This document shows, piece by piece, positions 1 through 6,551 of a stretch of DNA of 12,447 nucleotides (position 1 is the first letter of the stretch; each line of letters opens with the position of its first letter). The DNA is from CAWVWF01 sp963933885. GTDB taxonomy: Bacteria > Bacteroidota > Bacteroidia > Flavobacteriales_C > GCA-002722245. The stretch is from assembly GCA_963933885.1 (NCBI GenBank), contig CAWVWF010000103.1:1-12447 (forward strand), written 5' to 3'. Under the pieces are notes generated by a model. That model saw only the letters and a list, made by a program, of their open reading frames with translations. It was not told where the DNA came from and searched no databases. A program made the translations under genes and the position numbers.

Positions 1-795
1 AAATTTATTAGAAAGCTTATCTGAAAATTGTTTAATTAAATTTTCAGTTGCTAAATTACCTACCAAATCATCTTCAGCCATTGGACAGCCTCCGTACCCT
101 TTAATTGCACTATCAAAACTTCTGCAACCAGCATCGTATGCCGAAACAATTTTTTCTTGCCAATTGTGAGGAGCAGAATGTAAATGAACTGACAACTCCA
201 TTTCAGGAAGCTCTTTATTTAGTGCACCGTAAATAGCCGATATATTTGATGGATTAGAAACTCCGATGGTATCAGACAGAGCTAACTCTTCAACTCCAAT
301 ATCGTTTAACTTATTTGCCCAATCTAAAACTATTTCTGGATTAAACTCATCACCATATGGATTACCAAACCCCATGGAAAGATATACTCTTAATTTTTGA
401 TCAGCCTTATTCGTAATATCTTTTATTTCCTTTACACTTTCAATGGCTTCAATTCTAGTTGAGTTCGTATTTCTGATTTGAAAAGTCTCTGAAACACTAA
501 AAGGAAAACCTATTATTGAAATTTCTTTAAACATTGAAGCATCTCTTGCTCCTCTAGAATTAGCTACGATACTTAAAAGTTTGGAATCTGAACTCAAATC
601 TAACAACCCCAATACTTCCTTTGTATCTTTTAGTTGAGGAATTGCTTTTGGAGAAACAAAACTTCCAAAGTCAACGACATCAAAACCAACTTTTAAAATA
701 GAATTAATGTATTCTGCTTTTAATGCTGTAGGAATAAAATCATGAATTCCTTGCATTGCATCTCTTGGACATTCCGTTAGTTTAATTTTCTCCAT
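1..795 (-). CDS. hydroxymethylglutaryl-CoA lyase (3' end outside window)
   Basis: This enzyme cleaves HMG-CoA to acetyl-CoA and acetoacetate in the cytoplasm, the last step of leucine degradation. The 265 codons present are open to the window edge, so only the C-terminus is missing. It is a DRE-TIM metallolyase TIM barrel. The N-terminal CPRDAMQ (residues 9-15) supplies the catalytic Arg11 and metal ligand Asp12. LSDTIGV lies near 173-179. HLH (204-206) gives the two metal-binding histidines. GGCPMAEDDLVGN (235-247) carries the catalytic cysteine Cys237 and the conserved Asn247. These residue roles are inferred from the family. The start was chosen because MEKIKLTECPRD is the usual N-terminus and its ATG shares one base with the stop of the upstream DUF4294 gene (TAATG), which suggests translational coupling. 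Isopropylmalate or homocitrate synthases are related, but the GGCP cysteine loop favours the lyase. Confidence 0.93.
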   Translation of the reverse strand, partial: MEKIKLTECPRDAMQGIHDFIPTALKAEYINSILKVGFDVVDFGSFVSPKAIPQLKDTKEVLGLLDLSSDSKLLSIVANSRGARDASMFKEISIIGFPFSVSETFQIRNTNSTRIEAIESVKEIKDITNKADQKLRVYLSMGFGNPYGDEFNPEIVLDWANKLNDIGVEELALSDTIGVSNPSNISAIYGALNKELPEMELSVHLHSAPHNWQEKIVSAYDAGCRSFDSAIKGYGGCPMAEDDLVGNLATENLIKQFSDKLSNKF

Positions 796-1382
796 TATAT
801 AATACCTCTTTCAATTTTCTTAACAATATCTTCAATCATCCAATCCTTCCCTTTCGGCTGATAATTAACTTTCAAGGATGAACCAAAAAGTCTTGCTACT
901 CCTTGATACATTGAAGCAGAAAAACCTCCTCTCAATTCTTTAACTAATGCAAACGCAGTATTTCCAGTCTGACGATCAATCAATAGTAACAATATTTTAC
1001 CTTGACTCATCGTGAGTTTTTTTAGTTCCGGTCCATACTTATCCTTTAATGCCTTTTCTACTTTTTTCATAGCAGATTTTTTAACTTCAGGATTCGCAAT
1101 AATTTCTTTATTGCATTCATTTATTTTCTGTGAAGCCAATAAAGCATAAGGATATACTTTTTTCACATATCGCTTCAATCTTCTATACTTTCTTGATTCT
1201 TTTTTTGATTTGAATTTAGGTGGTTTAGAATATGAATCATTTCCAACTATAACTGGAGGTAAATCTACGATAGGAACAGAATCTCCATTTATTATTACAA
1301 AACGATTATAGGACTGTGCAGATGTGATGTTCATAAAACATCCCATTCCTACAAACAGTAATATTAATAATCGTTTCTGCAT
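795..1382 (-). CDS. DUF4294 family exported protein
   Basis: The function is unknown; DUF4294 is essentially confined to Bacteroidota. The protein is 195 residues from the chosen start MQKRLLIL. It opens with a signal peptide (basic MQKR, hydrophobic core LLILLFVGMGCF, cleavage near TSAQ), so it should be periplasmic or membrane-attached. Family hallmarks follow in order: INGDSVPIVDLPPV just after the signal, a Lys/Arg/Tyr-rich stretch, VKKVYPYALLA, and then LTMSQGKILLLLIDRQTGNTA, ELRGGF and LFGSSLKVNY towards the C-terminus. A longer reading to an ATG at 1457 is unlikely: it would start inside the sucC terminator and bury the signal peptide. The stop overlaps the HMG-CoA lyase start by one base, so the two are probably co-transcribed. 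No conserved catalytic residues are evident to me. Confidence 0.85.
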   Translation of the reverse strand: MQKRLLILLFVGMGCFMNITSAQSYNRFVIINGDSVPIVDLPPVIVGNDSYSKPPKFKSKKESRKYRRLKRYVKKVYPYALLASQKINECNKEIIANPEVKKSAMKKVEKALKDKYGPELKKLTMSQGKILLLLIDRQTGNTAFALVKELRGGFSASMYQGVARLFGSSLKVNYQPKGKDWMIEDIVKKIERGII

Positions 1383-1393
1383 AAATGATAATC

Positions 1394-1418
1394 CTCTATT
1401 AATTAACGAGTAATAGAG
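1394..1418 (-). promoter_or_regulatory. leader hairpin before DUF4294 start
   Basis: An 8-bp perfect stem (CTCTATTA / TAATAGAG) with a 9-nt loop lies 11 bases upstream of the ATG at 1382. On the minus strand the 3' arm contains the only purine-rich AGAGG stretch before the gene, so folding could mask it. The structure is seen directly; any regulatory role is a guess, and A/T-rich hairpins arise easily by chance. Confidence 0.3.
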
Positions 1419-1443
1419 ATCTTTTGTTATCAAACAAGATATC

Positions 1444-1476
1444 AAAAAAAAAGCCAACCCTTACGAGTTGGCTTTT
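1444..1476 (-). terminator. rho-independent terminator of sucC
   Basis: On the minus strand a 10-bp stem (AAAAGCCAAC / GTTGGCTTTT) with an 8-nt loop is followed by an uninterrupted T run (the A run at 1444-1452 on the plus strand). It lies about 20 bases past the sucC stop and separates sucC from the DUF4294 gene. Confidence 0.88.
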
Positions 1477-1496
1477 AAATAATACATAAGCAGTTA

Positions 1497-2711
1497 TTAG
1501 TTAGCTAATACTTCAGTAACTTTGTCTGCAGCTTCTTGTAACATAACTACTGAATGAACACTTAATCCAGAATCCTCGATTAGTTTTTTCGCTTCAGTTG
1601 CATTTGTTCCTTGTAGTCTTACGATAATTGGAACTTTAATTTCTCCGATGTTTTTGTAAGCATCCACAATTCCTTGTGCTACTCTATCACATCTTACGAT
1701 ACCTCCAAAAATATTTACTAAAAGAACTTTAACATTCTCATCTTTCAATATAATTCTAAAAGCTTTTTCAACACGCTCAGCGTTAGCAGTACCTCCTACA
1801 TCTAAAAAGTTAGCTGGCTCACCACCTGATAATTTAATGATATCCATAGTAGCCATTGCTAATCCAGCACCGTTAACCATACACCCAACGTTACCATCAA
1901 GTTTTACAAAGTTTAACTCATGTGATTTTGCTTCAACTTCAGTTGGGTCTTCTTCAGACTCATCTCTCATTTCAGCATAATCCTTATGACGGTATAAAGC
2001 GTTTTCATCTAAAGTAACTTTAGCATCAACAGCGATAATCTTGTCATCAGAAGTTTTTAAAACTGGGTTGATTTCAAACATTGAAGCATCACATCCAACA
2101 TATGCGTTGTATAATGATGTAATGAACTTAGTCATTGCCTTCATTGCAGCACCAGAAAGTCCTAATTTAAAAGCAATCTTTCTAGTTTGAAAACCTTGTA
2201 ATCCTAAAGCAGGATCAACATATTCAGAATGAATTAATTCTGGAGTATTTTCAGAAACAGTTTCAATGTCCATCCCACCTTCAGTAGAATATACAATTAC
2301 GTTTTGTCCTGAATCTCTATCTAATAAAACAGACATGTAAATTTCAGAAATCTCACTTGCTCCTGGATAATAAACATCCTGTGCAATTAAAACCTTATTT
2401 ACTTTCTTTGCCTTACCGTTAGTTTGTGCAGTTTCTAAGTGACCACCTAAAATACCTTTAACTACTTCTGGAATTTTATCAATTCCTTTCGCTAAAACTA
2501 CTCCATGAGATCCCGTTTCTTCAACAGTTCCTTTCCCTCTACCACCAGCGTGGATTTGAGCTTTTACAACATACCATTCAGTACCTGTATCCGCTGTTAA
2601 TTTTTTTGCTGCAGCAGTAGCACCATCTAGAGTGTCAACAACAACTCCTTCTTGTATTCCTACTCCGTAACTCTTAAGGATTGATTTCCCTTGATATTCG
2701 TGAAGATTCAT
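1497..2711 (-). CDS. sucC: succinyl-CoA synthetase (ADP-forming) subunit beta
   Basis: SucC is the nucleotide-binding beta subunit of the TCA-cycle enzyme that interconverts succinyl-CoA and succinate with ATP formation, working with SucD in the cytoplasm. The 404-residue product begins MNLHEYQGK, the classic SucC start. The N-terminal ATP-grasp domain carries VVKAQIHAGGRGKG (48-61), and FEINPVLKT follows later in the ATP-grasp. The C-terminal CoA-ligase domain has VNGAGLAMATMDI, NFLDVGGTA, VNIFGGIVRCD and VRLQGTN. Length is slightly above the E. coli form and normal for Bacteroidota. An in-frame ATG at 2744 is rejected because it lies inside the predicted -7 box and adds 11 residues with no family counterpart. 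sucD is not adjacent, so the two subunits are encoded apart, at least on this side. It looks monocistronic, with its own promoter and terminator. Confidence 0.97.
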   Translation of the reverse strand: MNLHEYQGKSILKSYGVGIQEGVVVDTLDGATAAAKKLTADTGTEWYVVKAQIHAGGRGKGTVEETGSHGVVLAKGIDKIPEVVKGILGGHLETAQTNGKAKKVNKVLIAQDVYYPGASEISEIYMSVLLDRDSGQNVIVYSTEGGMDIETVSENTPELIHSEYVDPALGLQGFQTRKIAFKLGLSGAAMKAMTKFITSLYNAYVGCDASMFEINPVLKTSDDKIIAVDAKVTLDENALYRHKDYAEMRDESEEDPTEVEAKSHELNFVKLDGNVGCMVNGAGLAMATMDIIKLSGGEPANFLDVGGTANAERVEKAFRIILKDENVKVLLVNIFGGIVRCDRVAQGIVDAYKNIGEIKVPIIVRLQGTNATEAKKLIEDSGLSVHSVVMLQEAADKVTEVLAN

Positions 2712-2741
2712 ATATTTTGATTTTCTTAATTCAAAGTGGCT

Positions 2742-2771
2742 CAAATTTACACTTTTCTTTTTAAGTTTCAG
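2742..2771 (-). promoter_or_regulatory. predicted sucC promoter (Bacteroidota type)
   Basis: On the minus strand TAAATTTG (2749-2742) is a perfect TAnnTTTG -7 box. CTG at 2771-2769 stands in for the TTG -33 element with a 19-nt spacer. Transcription would start near 2735, giving a leader of about 24 nt before the ATG at 2711. No equally good plus-strand promoter is visible for the divergent lolD gene; TATCTTTA at 2808-2815 is the nearest candidate. Confidence 0.6.
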
Positions 2772-2833
2772 ATAGAATAAAGGAGTAATTTTTACACAAT
2801 TTTGCTATATCTTTATTTTAAATGCTTTGAAGA

Positions 2834-3493
2834 ATGATTATAGCTGAAAATATTAGAAAATCCTACGATGACAATGAGATTTTAAAAGGGGTTGATTTAC
2901 ATATCAAAAAGGGTGAACTGGTTTCAATCATCGGTTCTTCTGGCGCGGGAAAAACTACGCTACTTCAAATCATTGGAACGTTGGACTCTCCTACTTCCGG
3001 AAAGCTTACTATTAATGGTGAAGCTATTCAGGTAATGAAAGACAAACAATTGTCTAATTTCAGAAACAAGGATATTGGATTTGTTTTTCAATTCCACCAC
3101 CTACTTCCTGAATTCTCTGCAATTGAAAACGTTATCATACCTGGATTAATTCAAGGTGGTAACAGAAAGGAACTTTTAGAAAAAGCTAAAAATCTACTTA
3201 CATTATTAAATGTAGCAGACAGAGCGGAACACAAGCCAAGTGAAATGAGTGGTGGTGAACAACAAAGGGTTGCCGTTGCTAGAGCTTTAATTAACGACCC
3301 CGCTATTATATTAGCAGATGAACCTTCAGGTAATTTAGATTCTGAAAACGCTAATGAATTGCACCAGTTATTTATTAAGCTTAAAACAGAGCTTCAGCAA
3401 ACATTTGTAATCGTAACGCACAACAGAGCCTTGGCTGAACTTTCTGATAGAACCATTGAAATTAAAGATGGTAAAATTGTTATCAATGAATAA
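2834..3493 (+). CDS. lolD: ABC transporter ATP-binding protein, LolD-type
   Basis: This cytoplasmic ATPase belongs to the LolD/MacB group that powers lipoprotein release from the inner membrane or related mechanotransmission. All nucleotide-binding motifs are intact in 219 residues: Walker A GSSGAGKT (34-41), Q-loop Gln86, signature MSGGEQQ (138-144), Walker B IILADE (158-163), SGNLD (165-169) and H-loop His196. The Q-loop context FVFQFHHLLPEFSAIENV matches E. coli LolD closely and argues against FtsE or an amino-acid importer. The permease partner (LolC/E-like) is not in the window, so the exact substrate is inferred. The stop overlaps the following DUF2400 gene by 8 bases (ATGAATAA), indicating a two-gene operon. 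MIIAENIRKSY is the usual family N-terminus and there is no usable upstream in-frame start. Confidence 0.88.
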   Translation: MIIAENIRKSYDDNEILKGVDLHIKKGELVSIIGSSGAGKTTLLQIIGTLDSPTSGKLTINGEAIQVMKDKQLSNFRNKDIGFVFQFHHLLPEFSAIENVIIPGLIQGGNRKELLEKAKNLLTLLNVADRAEHKPSEMSGGEQQRVAVARALINDPAIILADEPSGNLDSENANELHQLFIKLKTELQQTFVIVTHNRALAELSDRTIEIKDGKIVINE

Positions 3494-4262
3494 GAAAGAC
3501 ATTGCAGAGTTTCTAGAAGAGAAATATATACAATACAACAATTCTAATTTCATAGAAGACGATCCTGTTAAGATCCCACATGAATATTCAAAAATAGAGG
3601 ACATCGAAATCGCAGGACTATTCGCATCTATACTAGCTTGGGGAAATCGAAAATCTATTATCAAAAACGCATATTCAATTTTAGAGAGAATGGATAATTC
3701 TCCTCATGATTTTATAATGAATCATAGTACAGTTGACCTTAAAGTTCTAGAAGGATTTAAACACAGAACTTTCAATTCGATCGATGCTACAACTTTCATA
3801 AAGAGTTTACAGAACATTTATAAACAACACGATTCACTAGGTAAATACTTCGGAAAACAGTTTGACACTTTAAATGACCAAGCTGAAGTGTTATCAGCTT
3901 TTAAAGCAGATTTTTTCGAAACAGCATTCGCCGAAAGGTCTAAAAAACATTTACCCGATCCATTGAAAGGTTCAGCAGCAAAGAGAATGTGCATGTACTT
4001 TAGATGGATGGTTCGAAAAGATCAAAACACAGTTGATCTTGGAATTTGGAATGACTTAGTTCCAACTTCAAAACTTCACCTTCCACTCGATGTTCACACT
4101 GGTAATGTAAGTAGATCTTTAGGTTTGCTAAAAAGAAAACAAAACGATTGGAAAGCTGTAGATGAAATCACTTCTGAATTAAGGTTAATTGATCCAAATG
4201 ATCCTGTGAAATTTGACTTTGCTCTTTTTAGTTTAGGTGTCAATGAAGGTTTTGGTAAATAA
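3486..4262 (+). CDS. DUF2400 / TIGR02757 family protein
   Basis: This is a 258-residue cytoplasmic protein of a family without established function. Recognisable family blocks are IPHEYSKIEDIEIAGLFASILAWGNR (30-55; about the first quarter of the protein), GSAAKRMCMYFRWMVRKD (162-179), LHLPLDVHTGNVSRSLGL (197-214), and the C-terminal DPNDPVKFDFALFSLGVNEGF. The LPLDVHT..VSR.LGL block resembles the Asp-containing VDTHVxRVxxRLGL segment of HhH-GPD DNA glycosylases such as endonuclease III, which hints at a distant nucleic-acid link; that is my inference. There is no signal peptide or iron-sulfur cysteine cluster. The start at 3486 is preferred over an in-frame ATG at 3456: it gives the short 8-base overlap with lolD and removes ten low-complexity residues lying inside lolD. 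The C-terminus looks complete. Confidence 0.85.
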   Translation: MNKKDIAEFLEEKYIQYNNSNFIEDDPVKIPHEYSKIEDIEIAGLFASILAWGNRKSIIKNAYSILERMDNSPHDFIMNHSTVDLKVLEGFKHRTFNSIDATTFIKSLQNIYKQHDSLGKYFGKQFDTLNDQAEVLSAFKADFFETAFAERSKKHLPDPLKGSAAKRMCMYFRWMVRKDQNTVDLGIWNDLVPTSKLHLPLDVHTGNVSRSLGLLKRKQNDWKAVDEITSELRLIDPNDPVKFDFALFSLGVNEGFGK

Positions 4263-4285
4263 AACCAACATTATCTTACGCTCTC

Positions 4286-4419
4286 GTACTTCTTGATTTG
4301 AGTGAAGCGGTAATCTAGAAGGTAAACTATCCGATTTCTAATCGGTATTTAACTTACATCACCAAAACACCGATTATAAATCGGATAGTTTATCTTTTAG
4401 ATTGAAAATCAAAAAGTAC
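4286..4419. repeat. nested imperfect inverted repeat, 134 bp
   Basis: The left arm (4286-4346) and right arm (4369-4419) are inverted copies around a 22-nt loop. Paired blocks are GTACTTCTTGATTT (4286-4299) with 4406-4419 at 13 of 14, AATCTAGAA (4312-4320) with 4395-4403 at 8 of 9, and the 26-nt core 4321-4346 with 4369-4394 at 24 of 26. The left arm carries about ten extra bases between outer and middle blocks. Each core also holds its own palindrome, CCGATTtctAATCGG (4331-4345) and CCGATTataAATCGG (4370-4384). No ORF, T run or target duplication is visible. It fills much of the gene-free stretch 4263-4537 between the DUF2400 and GH20 genes. It could be a MITE-like element, a transcription barrier or a structured RNA. 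Confidence 0.8.
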
Positions 4420-4537
4420 AGCACTACAACATATATAACTAGACCATATTAAAACTGGACTATAAACTTCAACCCTGTCCAACTCTTGTCCAGCATATTC
4501 AGACACTTCTTACAAAAGATAGCTCTATATTGCAAAC

Positions 4538-6397
4538 ATGATGAAGAACCCTATAAAAACAACAATAGCTTTATTACTTATATGTGTAACATACATCTCA
4601 AATGCACAACACAATATTATTCCTGAACCTACTTCTTACACCGAGACAACTGAAAACTTCATCATCTCAAGCAGTCTAAATATCGACAATCAATTTAAAG
4701 ACGATCAAGTTTTAAATTCTCTTAAAGATTTCGAAGGTCATTTAACGAAACTTGGAATAATTGTAAACACCAACAATAAAACGAACTCAATCATAATCAG
4801 AAAGAATAAATCTATTGCTTCCAAAGAAGGTTATACCCTTAATGTTTCAAGTAAAAACATCATTCTTGAAGGAAAGTCTTTCGCTGGTATATACTATGGA
4901 TTACAAACTTTAAAACAACTACTACCTTCTATCAAGCAAAAAGAAACTATCAAAATACAAGGATGTTCTATAATAGATCAACCACGTTTCAGATGGAGAG
5001 GATTAATGTTAGATGTAAGTCGACATTTCTTTACTGTAGAAGAAGTAAAGGCTTACATCGATCAGATGGCTGCTTTCAAATTCAATACTTTCCACTGGCA
5101 TTTAACAGATGATAATGGATGGCGAATTGAAATTAAATCTCTTCCAAAACTTACAGAAATTGGCGCTTGGAGAGTTGAAAGAAATGGTAAATTTGGAGCT
5201 TCAAGAACGGCTCCTCTTCCAGGCGAAGAAACTACTTATGGCGGTTTTTACACACAAGAGCAAATTAAGGATGTTGTAAAATATGCATCAGCAAGAAATG
5301 TAACAATCATACCTGAAATTGACTTACCAGGGCATAGTATGGCAGCGTTGGCAGCATATCCTGAATTATCTACTAAAAGAGAACCGAAATATGTATCTCC
5401 TGGAGACAAGTTTGCTGAGTGGTTTGCTGATGGTACATTTAAGATGAATATTGAAAACACATTAAACCCTGCTGATGAAAAAGTTTATGAGTTCATTGAT
5501 AAGGTATACGGTGAAGTTGCTCAATTATTCCCTAGTAAATATATACACATGGGCGGTGATGAATGCTACAAAGGATATTGGGAAGAAAGCTCAGAAGTAC
5601 AAGCTTTCATGAAGAAAAATAAAATAAAAGATGCGCATGAACTACAATCCTACTTCGTGAAAAGAGTTCAGAAAATCATTAATAGTAAAGGTAAAAAGAT
5701 GATTGGATGGGATGAAATTATCGAAGGTGGTTTGGCTAAAGGAGCAACAGTAATGAGTTGGCAAGGAATGAAAGGTGGTATTCATGCTGCAAAAGAAGGT
5801 CATGAAGTTGTGATGTCCCCCACTACATTCGCATACTTAGATTATATGCAAGGTGATATTTCAGTAGAAAATAAAATATATGCAAGTTTAAGTTTAGAAA
5901 AAACATATGAATTTGAACCTATTCCAGAAGGTGTTGATGAAAAACTAATTCTTGGTGGACAAGCAAATGTATGGACTGAAGAAATCCCTACTCTGCAATT
6001 CGCATACTATATGACCTACCCGAGAGCGCTATCTATATCTGAAACTTTATGGAGTCCAAAATCAAAAAAAGACTGGAATAACTTCTCTAGAAAAACTCAA
6101 GCACACTTTATTAGATTTGATGATCAGAAAACCAATGTTTGTAAAGCAGTATTAGATCCTATTATTGAAGTATATAAAGAAGGTGAAAAGTTGATGTGTA
6201 AACTAACGAACAACTTACCAAATACAAGTATATACTTCTCTACCAATAATACCTATCCAGTTGTTTTTACAACTAATTATACACAACCATTTGAAATACC
6301 AAATGGTGATTTTAAACTTAGAACCCAAACGTTCCAAAATAACATTTCAATCGGTAGGCAATTAACTATCGACAGGACTGATTTAATAAATAGATAA
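4538..6397 (+). CDS. GH20 beta-N-acetylhexosaminidase, exported
   Basis: It removes terminal beta-linked GlcNAc or GalNAc from oligosaccharides by substrate-assisted catalysis. The 619 residues start with a signal peptide (MMKNPIKTTIALLLICV, cleavage near SNAQ at 24). The GH20 N-terminal alpha/beta domain spans about 26-148 (EGYTLNVSSKNIILEGKSFAGIYYGLQTL), and the TIM barrel about 150-510. Barrel landmarks are RGLMLDVSRHF (154-164), FHWHLTDDNGWR (185-196), PEIDLPGH (259-266), the catalytic pair Asp341-Glu342 in HMGGDE, and aromatic subsite residues in GWDE (390-393), SWQG (407-410) and NVWTE (477-481). Residues about 540-619 form a small chitobiase-type C-terminal beta domain (IYFSTNNTYP...YTQPFEI). 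It has no T9SS tail, so a periplasmic location is likely. ATGATG offers two adjacent starts; the first is taken. It precedes a GH9 enzyme by 150 bases on the same strand, suggesting shared substrate use. No convincing promoter was seen. Confidence 0.95.
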   Translation: MMKNPIKTTIALLLICVTYISNAQHNIIPEPTSYTETTENFIISSSLNIDNQFKDDQVLNSLKDFEGHLTKLGIIVNTNNKTNSIIIRKNKSIASKEGYTLNVSSKNIILEGKSFAGIYYGLQTLKQLLPSIKQKETIKIQGCSIIDQPRFRWRGLMLDVSRHFFTVEEVKAYIDQMAAFKFNTFHWHLTDDNGWRIEIKSLPKLTEIGAWRVERNGKFGASRTAPLPGEETTYGGFYTQEQIKDVVKYASARNVTIIPEIDLPGHSMAALAAYPELSTKREPKYVSPGDKFAEWFADGTFKMNIENTLNPADEKVYEFIDKVYGEVAQLFPSKYIHMGGDECYKGYWEESSEVQAFMKKNKIKDAHELQSYFVKRVQKIINSKGKKMIGWDEIIEGGLAKGATVMSWQGMKGGIHAAKEGHEVVMSPTTFAYLDYMQGDISVENKIYASLSLEKTYEFEPIPEGVDEKLILGGQANVWTEEIPTLQFAYYMTYPRALSISETLWSPKSKKDWNNFSRKTQAHFIRFDDQKTNVCKAVLDPIIEVYKEGEKLMCKLTNNLPNTSIYFSTNNTYPVVFTTNYTQPFEIPNGDFKLRTQTFQNNISIGRQLTIDRTDLINR

Positions 6398-6407
6398 AGA
6401 CCAACAC

Positions 6408-6437
6408 TTATGTTACTACTGAAAAATTATAACTTTA
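6408..6437 (+). promoter_or_regulatory. possible promoter before GH9 region
   Basis: TAACTTTA (6430-6437) differs by one base from the TAnnTTTG -7 box, and TTA at 6408-6410 differs by one from the TTG -33 element, with a 19-nt spacer. Transcription would begin near 6444, exactly where the short ORF starts. With two deviations in AT-rich sequence this is a weak call. Confidence 0.3.
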
Positions 6438-6443
6438 CATAGC

Positions 6444-6551
6444 ATGAAATATTCGATTAAAATCAGTGTGATTTTAAACTTATTACTTTTCATCAAACTC
6501 AAAAGGTTAGACTTATTCAAATCTACTATATCAATTAATACAAAATCATGA
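6444..6551 (+). CDS. possible 35-residue leader ORF before GH9
   Basis: An ATG at 6444 opens 35 codons (MKYSIKISVILNLLLFIKLK...) ending in TGA at 6549-6551, which overlaps the GH9 start codon as ATGA. The peptide has a basic N-terminus and a hydrophobic stretch (VILNLLLFI) followed by basic residues, like a small membrane peptide or a signal-peptide-only leader. It has no recognised homologue to my knowledge. The 4-base overlap is a classic coupling arrangement, but the spacer is short and AT-rich, so chance is a real alternative. If the weak promoter at 6408-6437 is real, the ORF would be nearly leaderless. Confidence 0.3.
   Translation: MKYSIKISVILNLLLFIKLKRLDLFKSTISINTKS

Noticed and set aside
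1383..1457. In-frame upstream ATG for the DUF4294 gene at 1457
   Set aside because: It would begin inside the sucC terminator and place 25 unrelated residues before a clear signal peptide; the start at 1382 is better.
2712..2744. Upstream ATG for sucC at 2744
   Set aside because: It lies within the predicted -7 box, and MNLHEYQGK at 2711 is the universal SucC N-terminus.
3456..3485. Upstream ATG for the DUF2400 gene at 3456
   Set aside because: It would deepen the overlap with lolD to 38 bases and add ten residues with no family match.
3368..3664. Antisense ORF of 98 codons opposite lolD and the DUF2400 gene
   Set aside because: It is a shadow of two well-supported genes, with no recognisable domain.
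4420..4537. CTGGAC / GTCCAG inverted repeat near 4455-4495 as an operator before GH20
   Set aside because: Six-base arms with a long gap are expected by chance in a region of this size.
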